A stretch of DNA of 64,000 nt from Peribacillus frigoritolerans_B (lineage in GTDB: Bacteria; Bacillota; Bacilli; Bacillales; DSM-1321). The translations under genes were made by a program, and so were the position numbers. The notes under the pieces were generated by a model. That model ran no database searches, was not told where the DNA came from, and saw nothing but the letters and a program-made list of their open reading frames with translations. Positions 49,152-58,590 of the stretch are shown here, in pieces. Each line of letters begins with the position of its first letter. Position 1 is the first letter of the stretch. The DNA is taken from contig NZ_JBIWES010000002.1 of NCBI RefSeq assembly GCF_044762665.1, positions 372,001-436,000 on the forward strand. Direction: 5' to 3'.

Positions 49152-50069
49152 ATGGGTTTTCTAAAATCTATTGGAGGCGTGCTTGCTGCATTGCTGATTT
49201 TAACGGGGTGCGGCAATGAAACGGCCGAAAGGGGTAATGGCAAGCTGAATGTCGTTACAACAACGGGAATGATTGGGGATTTGGTTGAGAATATCGGCGG
49301 TAAAAATGTCGAGGTCACAAGTTTAATGGGACCGGGAGTCGACCCCCATCTATATAAAGCGACGCAGGGTGATGTGAAGACACTGGATTCGGCTGATATG
49401 ATTTTTTACAACGGATTGCATCTTGAAGGGAAAATGGCGGATATATTTGAAATGATGAGCAAGGATAAACCGACGATTGCCGTAACGGAAGACTTTAAGG
49501 AGAACCAACTTCGCAAAGTGAGTGCAGCGGAGCATGATCCCCACGTATGGTTTGATGTAAAGCTTTGGATCGTTGCGGCGGAGGCAGTTAAGAAAGAATT
49601 GATTGCCAAGGACCCGGACAATGAAGCAGAGTATCGTGAAAATTATGAGGAGTATGTTCTGCAATTGGAGGAACTTGATAAATATGTCCAGGAGGAAATT
49701 AATAAAGTGCCAGAAGACCAGCGGGTGCTCGTTACAGCACATGATGCTTTTGGATACTACGGGCAGTCATATGGCCTGGACGTAAGAGGGCTCCAAGGGA
49801 TCAATACATTATCGGAATATGGATCAAAAGATGTGACGGATATGCGGAATTATCTTGTGGAGAACAAAATAAAAGCGATTTTCATTGAGTCAAGTGTACC
49901 GAGGAAGGCTATCGAGGCTGTCATCCAAGGAGCAGGTAAGCAGGGCCACAAAGTGGAAATCGGCGGTGAATTGTTCTCGGATGCCATGGGTGAAAGAGGG
50001 ACGGAAGAAGGAACATATATCGGAATGGTCCGTCATAATACCGACACCATCGTCCGTGCTTTGAAATAA
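49152..50069 (+). CDS. mntA: Manganese ABC transporter substrate-binding lipoprotein MntA
   Basis: This 305-residue lipoprotein (signal ending LILTGC, Cys20) is a cluster A-I metal-binding protein. The four metal ligands can be placed: H in MGPGVDPHLY, H in EHDPHVWFDVKLW, E in FIESSVPRK and D in SDAMGERG. The order with ATPase and two permeases and the MntR-like operator favour manganese over zinc. ATG 49152 follows GGGAGGGAA. It captures Mn2+ outside the membrane for MntCD. Confidence 0.92.
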   Translation: MGFLKSIGGVLAALLILTGCGNETAERGNGKLNVVTTTGMIGDLVENIGGKNVEVTSLMGPGVDPHLYKATQGDVKTLDSADMIFYNGLHLEGKMADIFEMMSKDKPTIAVTEDFKENQLRKVSAAEHDPHVWFDVKLWIVAAEAVKKELIAKDPDNEAEYRENYEEYVLQLEELDKYVQEEINKVPEDQRVLVTAHDAFGYYGQSYGLDVRGLQGINTLSEYGSKDVTDMRNYLVENKIKAIFIESSVPRKAIEAVIQGAGKQGHKVEIGGELFSDAMGERGTEEGTYIGMVRHNTDTIVRALK

Positions 50070-50081
50070 GGGGGGGAAACT

Positions 50082-50837
50082 ATGAATCAAGCAGCTTTGA
50101 AGGTCGAGAATTTAACGATTGCTTATCATAAGAAACCGGTTGTCGAAGATGTCTCGTTTGAGGTGCCGGAAGGGAATTTAATCGGTATCATAGGCCCAAA
50201 TGGAGCAGGGAAGTCCACTTTGATAAAGGGAATACTCGAATTGATCCCAAAAATATCGGGGCAAATCACAATAAAGGGCTCTACTTATAAAACGATGAGG
50301 AAGAGTATCGGCTATGTACCACAGCGGGAGTCAGTGGATTGGGATTTTCCGACCAATGCACTTGATGTCGTGATGATGGGCAGATATGGTCATCTCGGAT
50401 GGCTGAGGCGACCAGGGAAGTCAGAAAGGCAGAAGGGGATGGAGTGCCTGGAAAAGGTGGGGATGGCTGAATACGCTAACCGCCAGATCAGCCAGCTATC
50501 AGGTGGACAGCAGCAACGGATATTCCTGGCTCGTGCATTGGCACAGGAAGCGGATATTTATTTTATGGATGAACCGTTCGTAGGGGTGGATGCCGCAACA
50601 GAGAAAGCGATCATACAATTGCTGATGGAATTGAAGGAAAAAGGCAAAACCGTTCTGGTTGTGCACCATGACCTATCCACCGTGAAGGAATATTTCGACT
50701 GGACGATGTTATTGAATAAGAAGGTGATGAAAATAGGTCCGACAGAGGAAGTGTTCATTCCCGAATACTTACAGGCAACATATGGAGGCCGCTTAGCGAT
50801 ACTATCAGACACAAAGTCCGGCCTTTTATTAAAATGA
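50082..50837 (+). CDS. mntB: Manganese ABC transporter ATP-binding protein MntB
   Basis: This 251-residue ATPase has Walker A GPNGAGKST (~38-46), Q-loop YVPQRESVDWDFP, a region MMGRYGHLGWL typical of metal-uptake ATPases, signature LSGGQQQRIF, Walker B YFMDEPFVGVD and the switch histidine in VVHHDLSTV. It starts 12 bp after mntA behind GGGGGGAAA and powers the MntCD permease. Confidence 0.92.
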   Translation: MNQAALKVENLTIAYHKKPVVEDVSFEVPEGNLIGIIGPNGAGKSTLIKGILELIPKISGQITIKGSTYKTMRKSIGYVPQRESVDWDFPTNALDVVMMGRYGHLGWLRRPGKSERQKGMECLEKVGMAEYANRQISQLSGGQQQRIFLARALAQEADIYFMDEPFVGVDAATEKAIIQLLMELKEKGKTVLVVHHDLSTVKEYFDWTMLLNKKVMKIGPTEEVFIPEYLQATYGGRLAILSDTKSGLLLK

Positions 50838-50847
50838 GGTGTACACG

Positions 50848-51771
50848 ATGAACATAATGGACATTATCACTGATCCAAATACAAGGTGGATATTGCTCGG
50901 CACGATGTTCCTCGGATTAAGCAGCGGGGTCATCGGCAGCTTTGCCTACCTCAGAAAGCAATCTTTGCTTGGCGACACACTCGCACATGCAGCGTTACCC
51001 GGTATCTGTGTCGCCTTTATGTTAACTGGGGTGAAATCGACTTCCTACTTTCTGGTAGGTGCTGCCCTGGCTGGCTTAGTGGCTGTCTTCTTGATCAGTG
51101 TGCTTACGAGATACAGTAAGATCAAGCAGGATGCGGCCTTGGGAATCGTCTTATCTTCTTTCTTTGGCTTTGGAATTGTCATGCTTACGCAAATCCAGCA
51201 GAGTGAGTATGGAAACCAGAGTGGGTTGGATACCTTTTTATTCGGGCAGACGGCGTCAATGGTGATGTCCGATGTATATATGATGATGACGGTTTCCTTT
51301 ATTCTCATTTTCACTTGTACCGTATTTTTTAAAGAATTCAAATTACTGTCCTTTGACCCTGGGTTTGCTAAGGGGATGGGATTGCCAGTTGTTTTTCTGG
51401 ATTATTTCATCATGATGCTGATCGTGGCAGCTGTAGTGATCGGCATCCAGGCTGTAGGAGTCGTATTGATGGCATCTTTACTGATCACGCCTGCGGTATC
51501 TGCGAGGTATTGGACGGAGCGCCTGCATATCATGGTCATCCTGTCTGGCATATTCGGAATGTTGAGCGGCGTGTCTGGAACGTTGATCAGTACATCGGTC
51601 AATGATTTGCCAACAGGACCGTTAATTGTCTTATCCGCGACGGTATGGTTTTTCTTTTCCATGCTTTTTGCACCTAAACGCGGAGTGCTTTCATCTGTAT
51701 GGAGAAGGGTATCGACGAAAAAGAAATATTCTCTCGAACAGGATAGAAGGAAAGGGAGCCACTCATCATGA
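50848..51771 (+). CDS. mntC: Manganese ABC transporter permease MntC
   Basis: This 307-residue permease of the ABC-3 family has about eight membrane helices, with family stretches LRKQSLLGDTLAHAALPGI near the N-terminus, QAVGVVLMASLLITPAVSAR and a basic C-terminal tail. I chose ATG 50848 after GAGGTG (50836-50841), which overlaps the mntB stop. It overlaps mntD by 4 bp. Confidence 0.92.
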   Translation: MNIMDIITDPNTRWILLGTMFLGLSSGVIGSFAYLRKQSLLGDTLAHAALPGICVAFMLTGVKSTSYFLVGAALAGLVAVFLISVLTRYSKIKQDAALGIVLSSFFGFGIVMLTQIQQSEYGNQSGLDTFLFGQTASMVMSDVYMMMTVSFILIFTCTVFFKEFKLLSFDPGFAKGMGLPVVFLDYFIMMLIVAAVVIGIQAVGVVLMASLLITPAVSARYWTERLHIMVILSGIFGMLSGVSGTLISTSVNDLPTGPLIVLSATVWFFFSMLFAPKRGVLSSVWRRVSTKKKYSLEQDRRKGSHSS

Positions 51772-52649
51772 ATGATTTTTGGATTATCTTAGTCGGAGCA
51801 TTAGTGGCGGGTTCTTGCAGTGTATTAGGGTGTTTTTTGATAGTCAGGAAAATGACGTTGATTGGGGATGCAATCAGCCATTCCGTTTTGCCGGGAATCG
51901 TATTGGCATTTTTAATGACCGGAACCCGTGATTCGGTTCCAATGCTGATCGGGGCGGCTGCGCTCGGCTTGCTTACCGTATTCTTGATCCAGCTTTTCCA
52001 ATCGTCTGGCGTTCAATCCGACGCAGCGATCGGGATTGTATTCACCTCCCTTTTTGCAACGGGGATCGTGCTTGTGAGCTTGTACACGCAACAAATAGAT
52101 TTTGACCTGGAGCATGTCCTTTATGGCGAAATAGCCTATACTCCATGGAACACGATGACAATCGCGGGAATCGAAGCTGGACCAAAAGCTGTTTGGATAG
52201 TCGGCAGTTGTTTTATCCTGAACCTCATACTGATCTTCCTTTTCTTCAAACAGTTTAAACTCGTATCTTTTGATCCATCACTTGCGGCTGCAATGGGAAT
52301 TCCTGTACTGTTCTTCCATTACTTATTGATGAGCCTCATTTCACTGACGACTGTAGCTTCTTTTGATAGTGTAGGTTCCATTTTAGTAGTTGGAATGCTC
52401 ATCATACCTGCGGCAACGGCATATCTGCTGTCAGACCGTTTAAGCCTCATGATATTGGTCAGTATCGGGGTCGGGGTGCTAAGTTCCATCATCGGCTACT
52501 ATTCAGCCACCATTTTGGATGCCTCGATATCAGGCTGCATGGTGGGTTCGGCCGCCATATTATTCGGATTGGCCTTTCTCTTCTCCCCAAGCCATGGGTT
52601 GGTCAGCCTATTGCTGAAACGGAGAAAATCAAAGGAATCACATGCATAG
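51768..52649 (+). CDS. mntD: Manganese ABC transporter permease MntD
   Basis: This 293-residue ABC-3 family permease is a paralogue of MntC, with GCFLIVRKMTLIGDAISHSV, a matching LPGIVLAFLMTG, and SILVVGMLIIPAATAYLLSD. Two permeases with one ATPase and one binding protein is the B. subtilis mntABCD arrangement. It starts within the last codons of mntC (ATGA overlap). Confidence 0.92.
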   Translation: MNDFWIILVGALVAGSCSVLGCFLIVRKMTLIGDAISHSVLPGIVLAFLMTGTRDSVPMLIGAAALGLLTVFLIQLFQSSGVQSDAAIGIVFTSLFATGIVLVSLYTQQIDFDLEHVLYGEIAYTPWNTMTIAGIEAGPKAVWIVGSCFILNLILIFLFFKQFKLVSFDPSLAAAMGIPVLFFHYLLMSLISLTTVASFDSVGSILVVGMLIIPAATAYLLSDRLSLMILVSIGVGVLSSIIGYYSATILDASISGCMVGSAAILFGLAFLFSPSHGLVSLLLKRRKSKESHA

Positions 52650-52659
52650 CTCCCCCGCC

Positions 52660-52695
52660 TACAGGCTTCATGGAAATGATTCCATGAAGCCTGTA
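52660..52695. repeat. 16-bp perfect hairpin after mntD without U-tract
   Basis: TACAGGCTTCATGGAA (52660-52675) and TTCCATGAAGCCTGTA (52680-52695) are exact complements with a 4-base loop. No run of Ts follows on either strand, so it is not a standard intrinsic terminator. It may protect the mntABCD mRNA 3' end or terminate weakly. Confidence 0.6.
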
Positions 52696-52795
52696 AACTA
52701 TCCTTCTATATAGTTGTGATTTTATTTGTTTAAAGTATAATGAATAAGTGTATTTATAGATGTATCGCAGGAGCCTTTTTAAGGGAGAGTTAAGT

Positions 52796-53968
52796 ATGGA
52801 AGAACAAAATAAATTTTCGTCACGAATAGATTTTTCTTTGGTTACAATATTGCTGTTATTATGCGTTGGAAGTTGCCTGGCAATCTATAGTGCCCAAACG
52901 ACTGGACAGTACGCTGAAAACTTCTTAATAAAACAAATTTTTTGGTATATAGTAGGAATCGGAATCGTATTAGGGTTCATCACCCTTGATTCGGATCAGT
53001 TGAAAAAAATTTCTTGGTACGCCTATGGCTTCGGATTATTTTTGCTTTTTTTGCTGATCATTATGCCGGATAGCATCGTTCCTGTCCGGAATGGTGCGAA
53101 AAGTTGGTTCATCATTCCGGGAATCGGTTCGATTCAGCCATCGGAATTCATGAAGGTTTTCCTGATCCTGGCTTTGGCGAATGTCATCTCAAACCATCAT
53201 CTCAAAAACACGCTGAAAACGATTCAAACGGATATCTGGCTGCTGATTAAAATCGGTCTTGTGACCGGTGCGCCTTTATTGTTAATCATGCAACAGCCGG
53301 ATTTGGGCACCTCGCTTGTCATCATGTCAATCATGCTCGGAATGATTTTCATATCAGGGGTATCATGGAAGATCCTGCTGCCGATCGTTTCGGGAGGAAT
53401 TGTCGTCGCTTCAGCGGTCCTGTACTTTGTACTTTGGAAGCCGGAAATCCTGGAAAAATACCTAGGGGTGAAATCCTATCAATTCGGCCGTATTTATTCT
53501 TGGCTGGATCCATATAATTATGCCAGCTCCGAAGGGTATCACTTAACCAAATCGTTACTGGCCATCGGCTCCGGCCAGACCACAGGCAAGGGAATCGGTT
53601 CAAGGGAAGTGTATTTACCTGAGAGTCATTCGGATTTCATTTTCAGCATCATCGGTGAAGAATTCGGCTTCATCGGATCAAGCATCATTATCTCCTTGTT
53701 TTTCCTATTGATTTACCATATAACAAAAACAGGAATGGACACGAAAAATAACTTCTATACATATATCTGTGTTGGCGTTATCAGCATGTTGACGTTCCAC
53801 GTTTTTCAAAATATCGGCATGACTGTAGGCCTTTTGCCGATAACGGGGATTCCGCTTCCATTTGTCAGTTATGGAGGAAGCTCGCTAATGGGGAACATGA
53901 TGGCCATGGGATTAATATTCAGCATTCGGTATCACTATAAGAAGTATATGTTTTCAACGGATATCTAA
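52796..53968 (+). CDS. FtsW/RodA/SpoVE family peptidoglycan polymerase (RodA-like)
   Basis: This 390-residue SEDS protein has ten membrane helices and the family motifs GAKSWFIIPGIGSIQPSEFM, MQQPDLGTSLV, the extracellular catalytic region with LPESHSDFIFSIIGEEFGFIG, and ITGIPLPFVSYGGSSL near the C-terminus. SEDS proteins polymerise glycan strands from lipid II. The length and lack of division-gene neighbours fit RodA better than FtsW, but this is not decisive. ATG 52796 follows AAGGGAGAG; an upstream in-frame start at 52760 has no ribosome-binding site. Confidence 0.9.
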   Translation: MEEQNKFSSRIDFSLVTILLLLCVGSCLAIYSAQTTGQYAENFLIKQIFWYIVGIGIVLGFITLDSDQLKKISWYAYGFGLFLLFLLIIMPDSIVPVRNGAKSWFIIPGIGSIQPSEFMKVFLILALANVISNHHLKNTLKTIQTDIWLLIKIGLVTGAPLLLIMQQPDLGTSLVIMSIMLGMIFISGVSWKILLPIVSGGIVVASAVLYFVLWKPEILEKYLGVKSYQFGRIYSWLDPYNYASSEGYHLTKSLLAIGSGQTTGKGIGSREVYLPESHSDFIFSIIGEEFGFIGSSIIISLFFLLIYHITKTGMDTKNNFYTYICVGVISMLTFHVFQNIGMTVGLLPITGIPLPFVSYGGSSLMGNMMAMGLIFSIRYHYKKYMFSTDI

Positions 53969-53970
53969 AT

Positions 53971-54000
53971 AAAAGCCGGCCCCTGATGGGCCGGCTTTAT
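53971..54000 (+). terminator. Terminator after the RodA-like gene
   Basis: AAAAGCCGGCCC (53971-53982) and GGGCCGGCTTTAT (53988-54000) form a very GC-rich stem with a 5-base loop and a short T-rich tail. It separates the gene from the convergent coat protein genes. Confidence 0.8.
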
Positions 54001-54048
54001 TTGTAGCAAAAAAACAAAAGGAGCGGAATCCCCCCCCTGAATGTTTGC

Positions 54049-54384
54049 TTATTGAATGTTAGTTCCAGATGGGAATTGATTTTTATAACCGGAAAATTGT
54101 TGATACGATTGGCCTAAGCTAGTTGCTTGCGCCTTTTCTAAACTATACCAGCCTTTTTCGAACATAAGGTTATAGAGTTCACGCTGCATCTCCTGATTTT
54201 CTTTGGAAATGGAGAAAATGTCTTGGAATAGTGCTTGGTTACTCATTTCATGCAGGGCAACGGAAAGGGAGTTACAAAAGTACTTTTCAGTTGAAAGCAT
54301 ATCATTTATAAAATCCCTGTCATTCATTTGCGGTGTCTTTGCCACGGGAGATTCAGGATTTTGGACTTTGTTTTCATTGGGCAT
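54049..54384 (-). CDS. Spore coat protein, CotF-like
   Basis: This 111-residue protein has the CotF-type helical pattern: MNDRDFINDMLSTEKYFCNS followed by LSVALHEMSNQALFQDIFSI and MFEKGWYSLEKA. These proteins are ferritin-like helical coat components of Bacillus spores. I chose ATG 54384 behind AGGAGGG. It is 13 bp after a related small coat gene, so the two form an operon probably transcribed late in the mother cell. Confidence 0.82.
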   Translation of the reverse strand: MPNENKVQNPESPVAKTPQMNDRDFINDMLSTEKYFCNSLSVALHEMSNQALFQDIFSISKENQEMQRELYNLMFEKGWYSLEKAQATSLGQSYQQFSGYKNQFPSGTNIQ

Positions 54385-54397
54385 CAAGAACCCTCCT

Positions 54398-54679
54398 TTA
54401 TTGATATTGTTGTTGACCCTGATTTTGGTTTGGGTTCAAGTGTTTCAAAATGGTATCGTAATGGCGTTGATGCATCAGTCCGCACCGATTTAACGCATCA
54501 ATGATTTGCGGGTCCTTACATTGTGTGGCAAAAAAATGTGCTTTTTTAACCGCATTCAGATTCCATGCAAGCATATCGGTTAAGTATAAGCTATCTTTCA
54601 CCGAAACCATTTCCGGCGGCTGTTTCATAAAGCCGGTCGGCTGCTGTTGGCTATTAAACGAATTTTGCTGTTCCATCAT
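54398..54679 (-). CDS. Small spore coat protein, CotF-like partner
   Basis: This 93-residue protein has a Gln-rich N-terminus (FNSQQQPTGFMKQPP), then a helical stretch VSVKDSLYLTDMLAWNLNAV and ALNRCGLMHQRHYDTILKHL similar to coat protein CotF-type helices, and a Gln-rich C-terminus (NQNQGQQQYQ). It starts at ATG 54679 (or the adjacent ATG 54676) behind GGAGGT and precedes the CotF-like gene. No catalytic residues are seen. Confidence 0.75.
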   Translation of the reverse strand: MMEQQNSFNSQQQPTGFMKQPPEMVSVKDSLYLTDMLAWNLNAVKKAHFFATQCKDPQIIDALNRCGLMHQRHYDTILKHLNPNQNQGQQQYQ

Positions 54680-54826
54680 TCTACCTCCTTAAGTGTTCTT
54701 TTAAACGAGCTTAATTTTCCCTTCATGAAATTTTTTTATTCTTGCTTCTAAATATCTGAAAAATGAATTAAATGGTAAAATAATCTTGTGCATCTATTTT
54801 CCAAAATGATTTGGAGGGGAATGCAG

Positions 54827-55744
54827 ATGGAAAGAATCCTGAAAAATCTATTCCTTTTTTTATCAAAGAATAAAGCTATGACAAAGGCAGCGAAAAAATA
54901 CGGGCTGCGGTTTGGTGCATCTCGTTTCGTGGCAGGAGAATCTTTGGATATGGCATGTGATGTGATTGCTGATCTTAACCGGAAAGGGCTTGCTGTCACC
55001 ATTGATTATTTAGGTGAATTCATTGAAGATGAACTAGAAGCAGGGAAGATGGCAGATGAGTGCATCGAAGCTATCCGGATGATTGGCACAAATGAACTGG
55101 ATTCACAGTTATCCCTGAAGCTGACCTCGATGGGCTTGGATGTGTCCGAACAAGTCGTAATGAATAACATGCGGAGGATCTTGGATGAAGCTAAAGCCCA
55201 TCGTGTTTTCGTGACGCTTGATATGGAAGATTTTCCGCGCTGTCAGCCGACTTTGGATGTATTCAAAAACCTTAAGCCTGAATATAATGAATTGGGGACT
55301 GTCATCCAAGCTTATCTGTATCGGACTGAGAGGGATATTGAGGAGCTGGATGCATACCATCCAAATCTAAGACTTGTTAAAGGGGCTTATAAAGAACCAA
55401 GGGAAGTGGCTTTTCCCGAAAAAAAAGATGTGGATGAGAATTTCAAGAAAATCATCAAGATGCATATGCAAAATGGAAATTACACAGCCGTTGCCACACA
55501 TGATGATAAAATCATTGATTATACGAGGGAATTGGTCAAAGATCAGGGCATTCCGCGGGATTCGTTTGAATTTCAAATGTTATACGGCATCCGCACTGAA
55601 AAGCAGTTTGAACTTGCTAAAGAAGGATATAAGGTAAGGGTATATGTTCCTTATGGTACGGATTGGTATGGATATTTCATGCGTCGCCTTGCGGAGAGGC
55701 CGGCCAATATTGCTTTCGTTTTAAAAGGCCTATTCAAGAAATAG
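54827..55744 (+). CDS. fadM: Proline dehydrogenase family protein (FadM/YusM)
   Basis: This 305-residue FAD-dependent protein matches the monofunctional proline dehydrogenases of Bacillus. It shows ATIDYLGEF-like VTIDYLGEFIEDE, the substrate-binding LRLVKGAYKEPREVAF, TAVATHDDKII, FEFQMLYGIR and YVPYGTDWYGYFMRRLAERP. It oxidises proline to pyrroline-5-carboxylate, passing electrons to quinone. B. subtilis has the same gene (yusM/fadM) upstream of fadNAE. ATG 54827 follows GGAGGGGA at good spacing; ATG 54821 is too close. It is not followed by a pyrroline-5-carboxylate dehydrogenase gene. Confidence 0.88.
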   Translation: MERILKNLFLFLSKNKAMTKAAKKYGLRFGASRFVAGESLDMACDVIADLNRKGLAVTIDYLGEFIEDELEAGKMADECIEAIRMIGTNELDSQLSLKLTSMGLDVSEQVVMNNMRRILDEAKAHRVFVTLDMEDFPRCQPTLDVFKNLKPEYNELGTVIQAYLYRTERDIEELDAYHPNLRLVKGAYKEPREVAFPEKKDVDENFKKIIKMHMQNGNYTAVATHDDKIIDYTRELVKDQGIPRDSFEFQMLYGIRTEKQFELAKEGYKVRVYVPYGTDWYGYFMRRLAERPANIAFVLKGLFKK

Positions 55745-55793
55745 GAAGCGAGAGCCGCCCCGGAAAAGGGACGGCTGCTCAGATTAAGAAGGA

Positions 55794-55925
55794 TTATCTT
55801 TTGAACTGATTGTTCTGGCTGTTCACTTTATTGATTCCATGTTGACGTTCGGCGCCAGGACCGGCATTGCCTTTGACGCTTGCTGCGCTTACGGCTGCTT
55901 TAGAAGGATTATCTTTACGCTTCAT
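55794..55925 (-). CDS. yuzL: YuzL family small spore-associated protein
   Basis: This 43-residue protein begins MKRKDNPSKAAVSAASVKGN and continues GPGAERQHGINKVNSQNNQF, which fits the YuzL family. In B. subtilis yuzL lies at this same place beside fadM. It is small, basic and rich in Ala, Asn, Gln and Gly, like minor small acid-soluble spore proteins; its function is unknown. The start at 55925 follows GGAGGTGA. It is convergent with fadM, and a hairpin AGCCG...CGGCT (55751-55774) lies between them. Confidence 0.78.
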   Translation of the reverse strand: MKRKDNPSKAAVSAASVKGNAGPGAERQHGINKVNSQNNQFKR

Positions 55926-56091
55926 TATATAAGTCACCTCCTGCCCGGTTATTTTTTACTGAACGGAGGATAAATAACCGAAAGAACGCGGAGAAAAAAA
56001 TATTTTTTTCCTGTTTAATCATTGCGGAATTTCCAAATATATTCTATATTAGTAATAAGAAAAAATATTCAAAATTTTTTTGAATTAAAAA

Positions 56092-56109
56092 TGAATGAGC
56101 ATTCATTCA
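56092..56109. promoter_or_regulatory. FadR box upstream of the fadNAE operon
   Basis: TGAATGA (56092-56098) and TCATTCA (56103-56109) with a 4-base spacer match the Bacillus FadR consensus TGAATGA-N4-TCATTCA exactly. FadR would repress the operon until long-chain acyl-CoA releases it. It lies 26 bp before the fadN start. Confidence 0.88.
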
Positions 56110-56135
56110 ATAAAATGTGTAAGGGGGATATAAAC

Positions 56136-58520
56136 TTGGTTCGACAAATACGAAAGGCTGCTGTTCTAGGGTCAGGAGTTATGGGATCAGGGATTGCTGC
56201 ACACCTTGCTAACATCGGCATTCCGACTTTATTATTGGATATTGTACCTCGTGAACTCACTGAGGATGAAAAGAAAAAGGGACTGACATTAGAGAATAAA
56301 CAAGTGCGTAACCGTATCAGCCAAACTGCGATTACGAAACTTTTAAAACAGAAACCAGCTCCGCTTTCGGCTAAGGGAAACATTGCGTTGATCGAGGCAG
56401 GAAACCTGGAAGATGATATAAGTCGTTTAAAGGATGTCGATTGGATCATCGAAGTGGTCGTTGAGAAGCTTGAGGTTAAGCAAAGTGTGTTCGCCCAGGT
56501 TGATCAGCATCGTAAACCGGGAAGCATCGTTTCATCGAATACATCCGGAATTTCAATCGAAGCTATGGCAGAAGGCCGTTCGGAGGACTTTCAAAAGCAC
56601 TTCCTGGGAACTCATTTCTTCAATCCGCCGCGTTATCTTAAATTGTTGGAAATCATTCCTACTAAGGCAACTTCAACAGAAGTGCTCGAATATATGAAAC
56701 GCTTCGGCGAAGATGTACTTGGAAAAGGTGTTGTCGAAGCCAAGGATACCCCTAACTTCATCGCAAACCGCATTGGAACTTATGGTTTATTGGTCACTCT
56801 GCGGGAAATGCAAAAAGGCGGATACAGTGTCGGTGAGGTCGATTCGGTTACAGGTCCGTTGATTGGAAGGGCAACTAGCGCGACATTCCGGACACTTGAT
56901 GTAGTTGGATTGGATACCTTTGCCCATGTTGCCAGAAACGTTTATGACCAGGTGGATGGAGAAGAAAAAGAGGTTTTCAAGATACCTGAGTTCATGAATG
57001 AGATGCTTAAGAATGGGTGGCTTGGAAGCAAGTCAGGCCAAGGATTCTTCTTGAAAAAAGGCAAGGAAATCCTTGAACTGGATCCCGAAACCCTTGAATA
57101 TGCTGCACGAAAACGATTAAAAACGCCATCCATCGAAATGGCTAAACAGGCCAAGGGCTTGGAAAATAAAATGAAAGCGCTTGTTTATAGCGAAGACCGT
57201 GCCGGCCAATTACTTTGGAATGTCCTGAATCCGGCGCTAGTGTATTCTGCCCAGCTGCTTGGAGACATCGCGGACGACATCGTGGCGATCGATCAAGCGA
57301 TGAAATGGGGCTTCGGATGGTCCACAGGACCTTTTGAAACCTGGGATGCGATAGGTGTAGAAAAATCGGTAGCCCGAATGGAAGCGGAAGGCATCACCGT
57401 TCCGCAATGGGTGAAGGATATGCTAGCTAAAGGCATCACGTCTTTCTATAAAGAAGAAAATGGCATGGTCCACTATTATGATAATAGTGAATATAAAGAA
57501 CTTGTCGAAAATCCTAAAGTGATCAATCTTAAAGCGATCAAGAAGCAAAAAGGCGTAATCAAGAAAAACAGTGGTGCAAGCTTGATTGATATCGGCGATG
57601 GAGTGGCTCTGCTTGAATTCACTTCACCGAATAATGCAATCGGTCTGGATATCATTCAAATGATCAATGCGGCGGTCGACGAAGCGGAAGCGAATTTTAA
57701 AGGACTGGTCATCGGAAACCAAGGAAAGAATTTCTGTGTCGGCGCTAATATTGCAATGATGCTGATGGAAGCGCAGGATGACAATATTTTTGAACTCGAT
57801 ATGGTCATCAGCCAATTCCAACAGGCGATGCTTAAAATTAAGTACAGTGCAGTTCCTGTAGTGGTTGCCCCGTTTAATATGACACTTGGCGGGGGGGCTG
57901 AAGTGTCCCTTCCGGCAGCGCGCATCCAGGCAACGACTGAAACGTATATGGGACTAGTGGAACCTGGTGTAGGCTTGATCCCAGGCGGGGGCGGGACTAA
58001 GGAACTTTATGTGAAGACGTTGAGGAATATGCCGAAGGGTGTAGATTTCGACTTGCAAAAAGTGGCCAACCAAGTATTTGAAACGGTCGCCATGGCAAAA
58101 GTTTCGACCTCCGCCGAGGAAGCGAGAGGGAATAATTTCCTCAATTCAGCTGATGGGATAAGCGTGAATGCGGATCATCAGCTATATGATGCGAAACAGG
58201 CGGTACTTTCCATGCATGAACAAGGCTATACCGCTCCAGCCCGCACAAAGATCCCTGTCGTAGGTGAAACTGGATATGCCGCACTTCTATTAGGGGCGGA
58301 ATCCATGCGCCTTTCAGGATTCTTATCAGAACATGACCTTGTCATAGCCAAAGAGCTTGCATACGTCCTGGCAGGAGGAAAACTCCCATTTGGCACGGAA
58401 GTAGATGAACAGTATATCTTGAACCTAGAAAAACAGGCATTCCTAAAACTGATTTCGACTCCGAAATCCCAGGCAAGGATGCAGCACATGCTCGTTAAAG
58501 GTAAACCACTCCGTAATTGA
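56136..58520 (+). CDS. fadN: 3-hydroxyacyl-CoA dehydrogenase / enoyl-CoA hydratase FadN
   Basis: This 794-residue enzyme carries the second and third steps of beta-oxidation. The N-terminal Rossmann domain has AAVLGSGVMGSGIAAHLANI, then NTSGISIEAM and HFFNPPRYLKLLEI. A central 3-hydroxyacyl-CoA dehydrogenase C-domain includes DTPNFIANRIGTYG and a repeat of it. A C-terminal enoyl-CoA hydratase fold (~510-700) has GKNFCVGANIAMM and GGGAEVSLPAARIQA. TTG 56136 follows AAGGGGGAT, giving the B. subtilis length. A frame from 56022 would read through the FadR box. Confidence 0.93.
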   Translation: MVRQIRKAAVLGSGVMGSGIAAHLANIGIPTLLLDIVPRELTEDEKKKGLTLENKQVRNRISQTAITKLLKQKPAPLSAKGNIALIEAGNLEDDISRLKDVDWIIEVVVEKLEVKQSVFAQVDQHRKPGSIVSSNTSGISIEAMAEGRSEDFQKHFLGTHFFNPPRYLKLLEIIPTKATSTEVLEYMKRFGEDVLGKGVVEAKDTPNFIANRIGTYGLLVTLREMQKGGYSVGEVDSVTGPLIGRATSATFRTLDVVGLDTFAHVARNVYDQVDGEEKEVFKIPEFMNEMLKNGWLGSKSGQGFFLKKGKEILELDPETLEYAARKRLKTPSIEMAKQAKGLENKMKALVYSEDRAGQLLWNVLNPALVYSAQLLGDIADDIVAIDQAMKWGFGWSTGPFETWDAIGVEKSVARMEAEGITVPQWVKDMLAKGITSFYKEENGMVHYYDNSEYKELVENPKVINLKAIKKQKGVIKKNSGASLIDIGDGVALLEFTSPNNAIGLDIIQMINAAVDEAEANFKGLVIGNQGKNFCVGANIAMMLMEAQDDNIFELDMVISQFQQAMLKIKYSAVPVVVAPFNMTLGGGAEVSLPAARIQATTETYMGLVEPGVGLIPGGGGTKELYVKTLRNMPKGVDFDLQKVANQVFETVAMAKVSTSAEEARGNNFLNSADGISVNADHQLYDAKQAVLSMHEQGYTAPARTKIPVVGETGYAALLLGAESMRLSGFLSEHDLVIAKELAYVLAGGKLPFGTEVDEQYILNLEKQAFLKLISTPKSQARMQHMLVKGKPLRN

Positions 58521-58590
58521 TGAATAGATGAAGATATGGCCAAAACGAGACAATAGATCGATAGCTTAAAAATGAGTAAGGGGGATCCTC

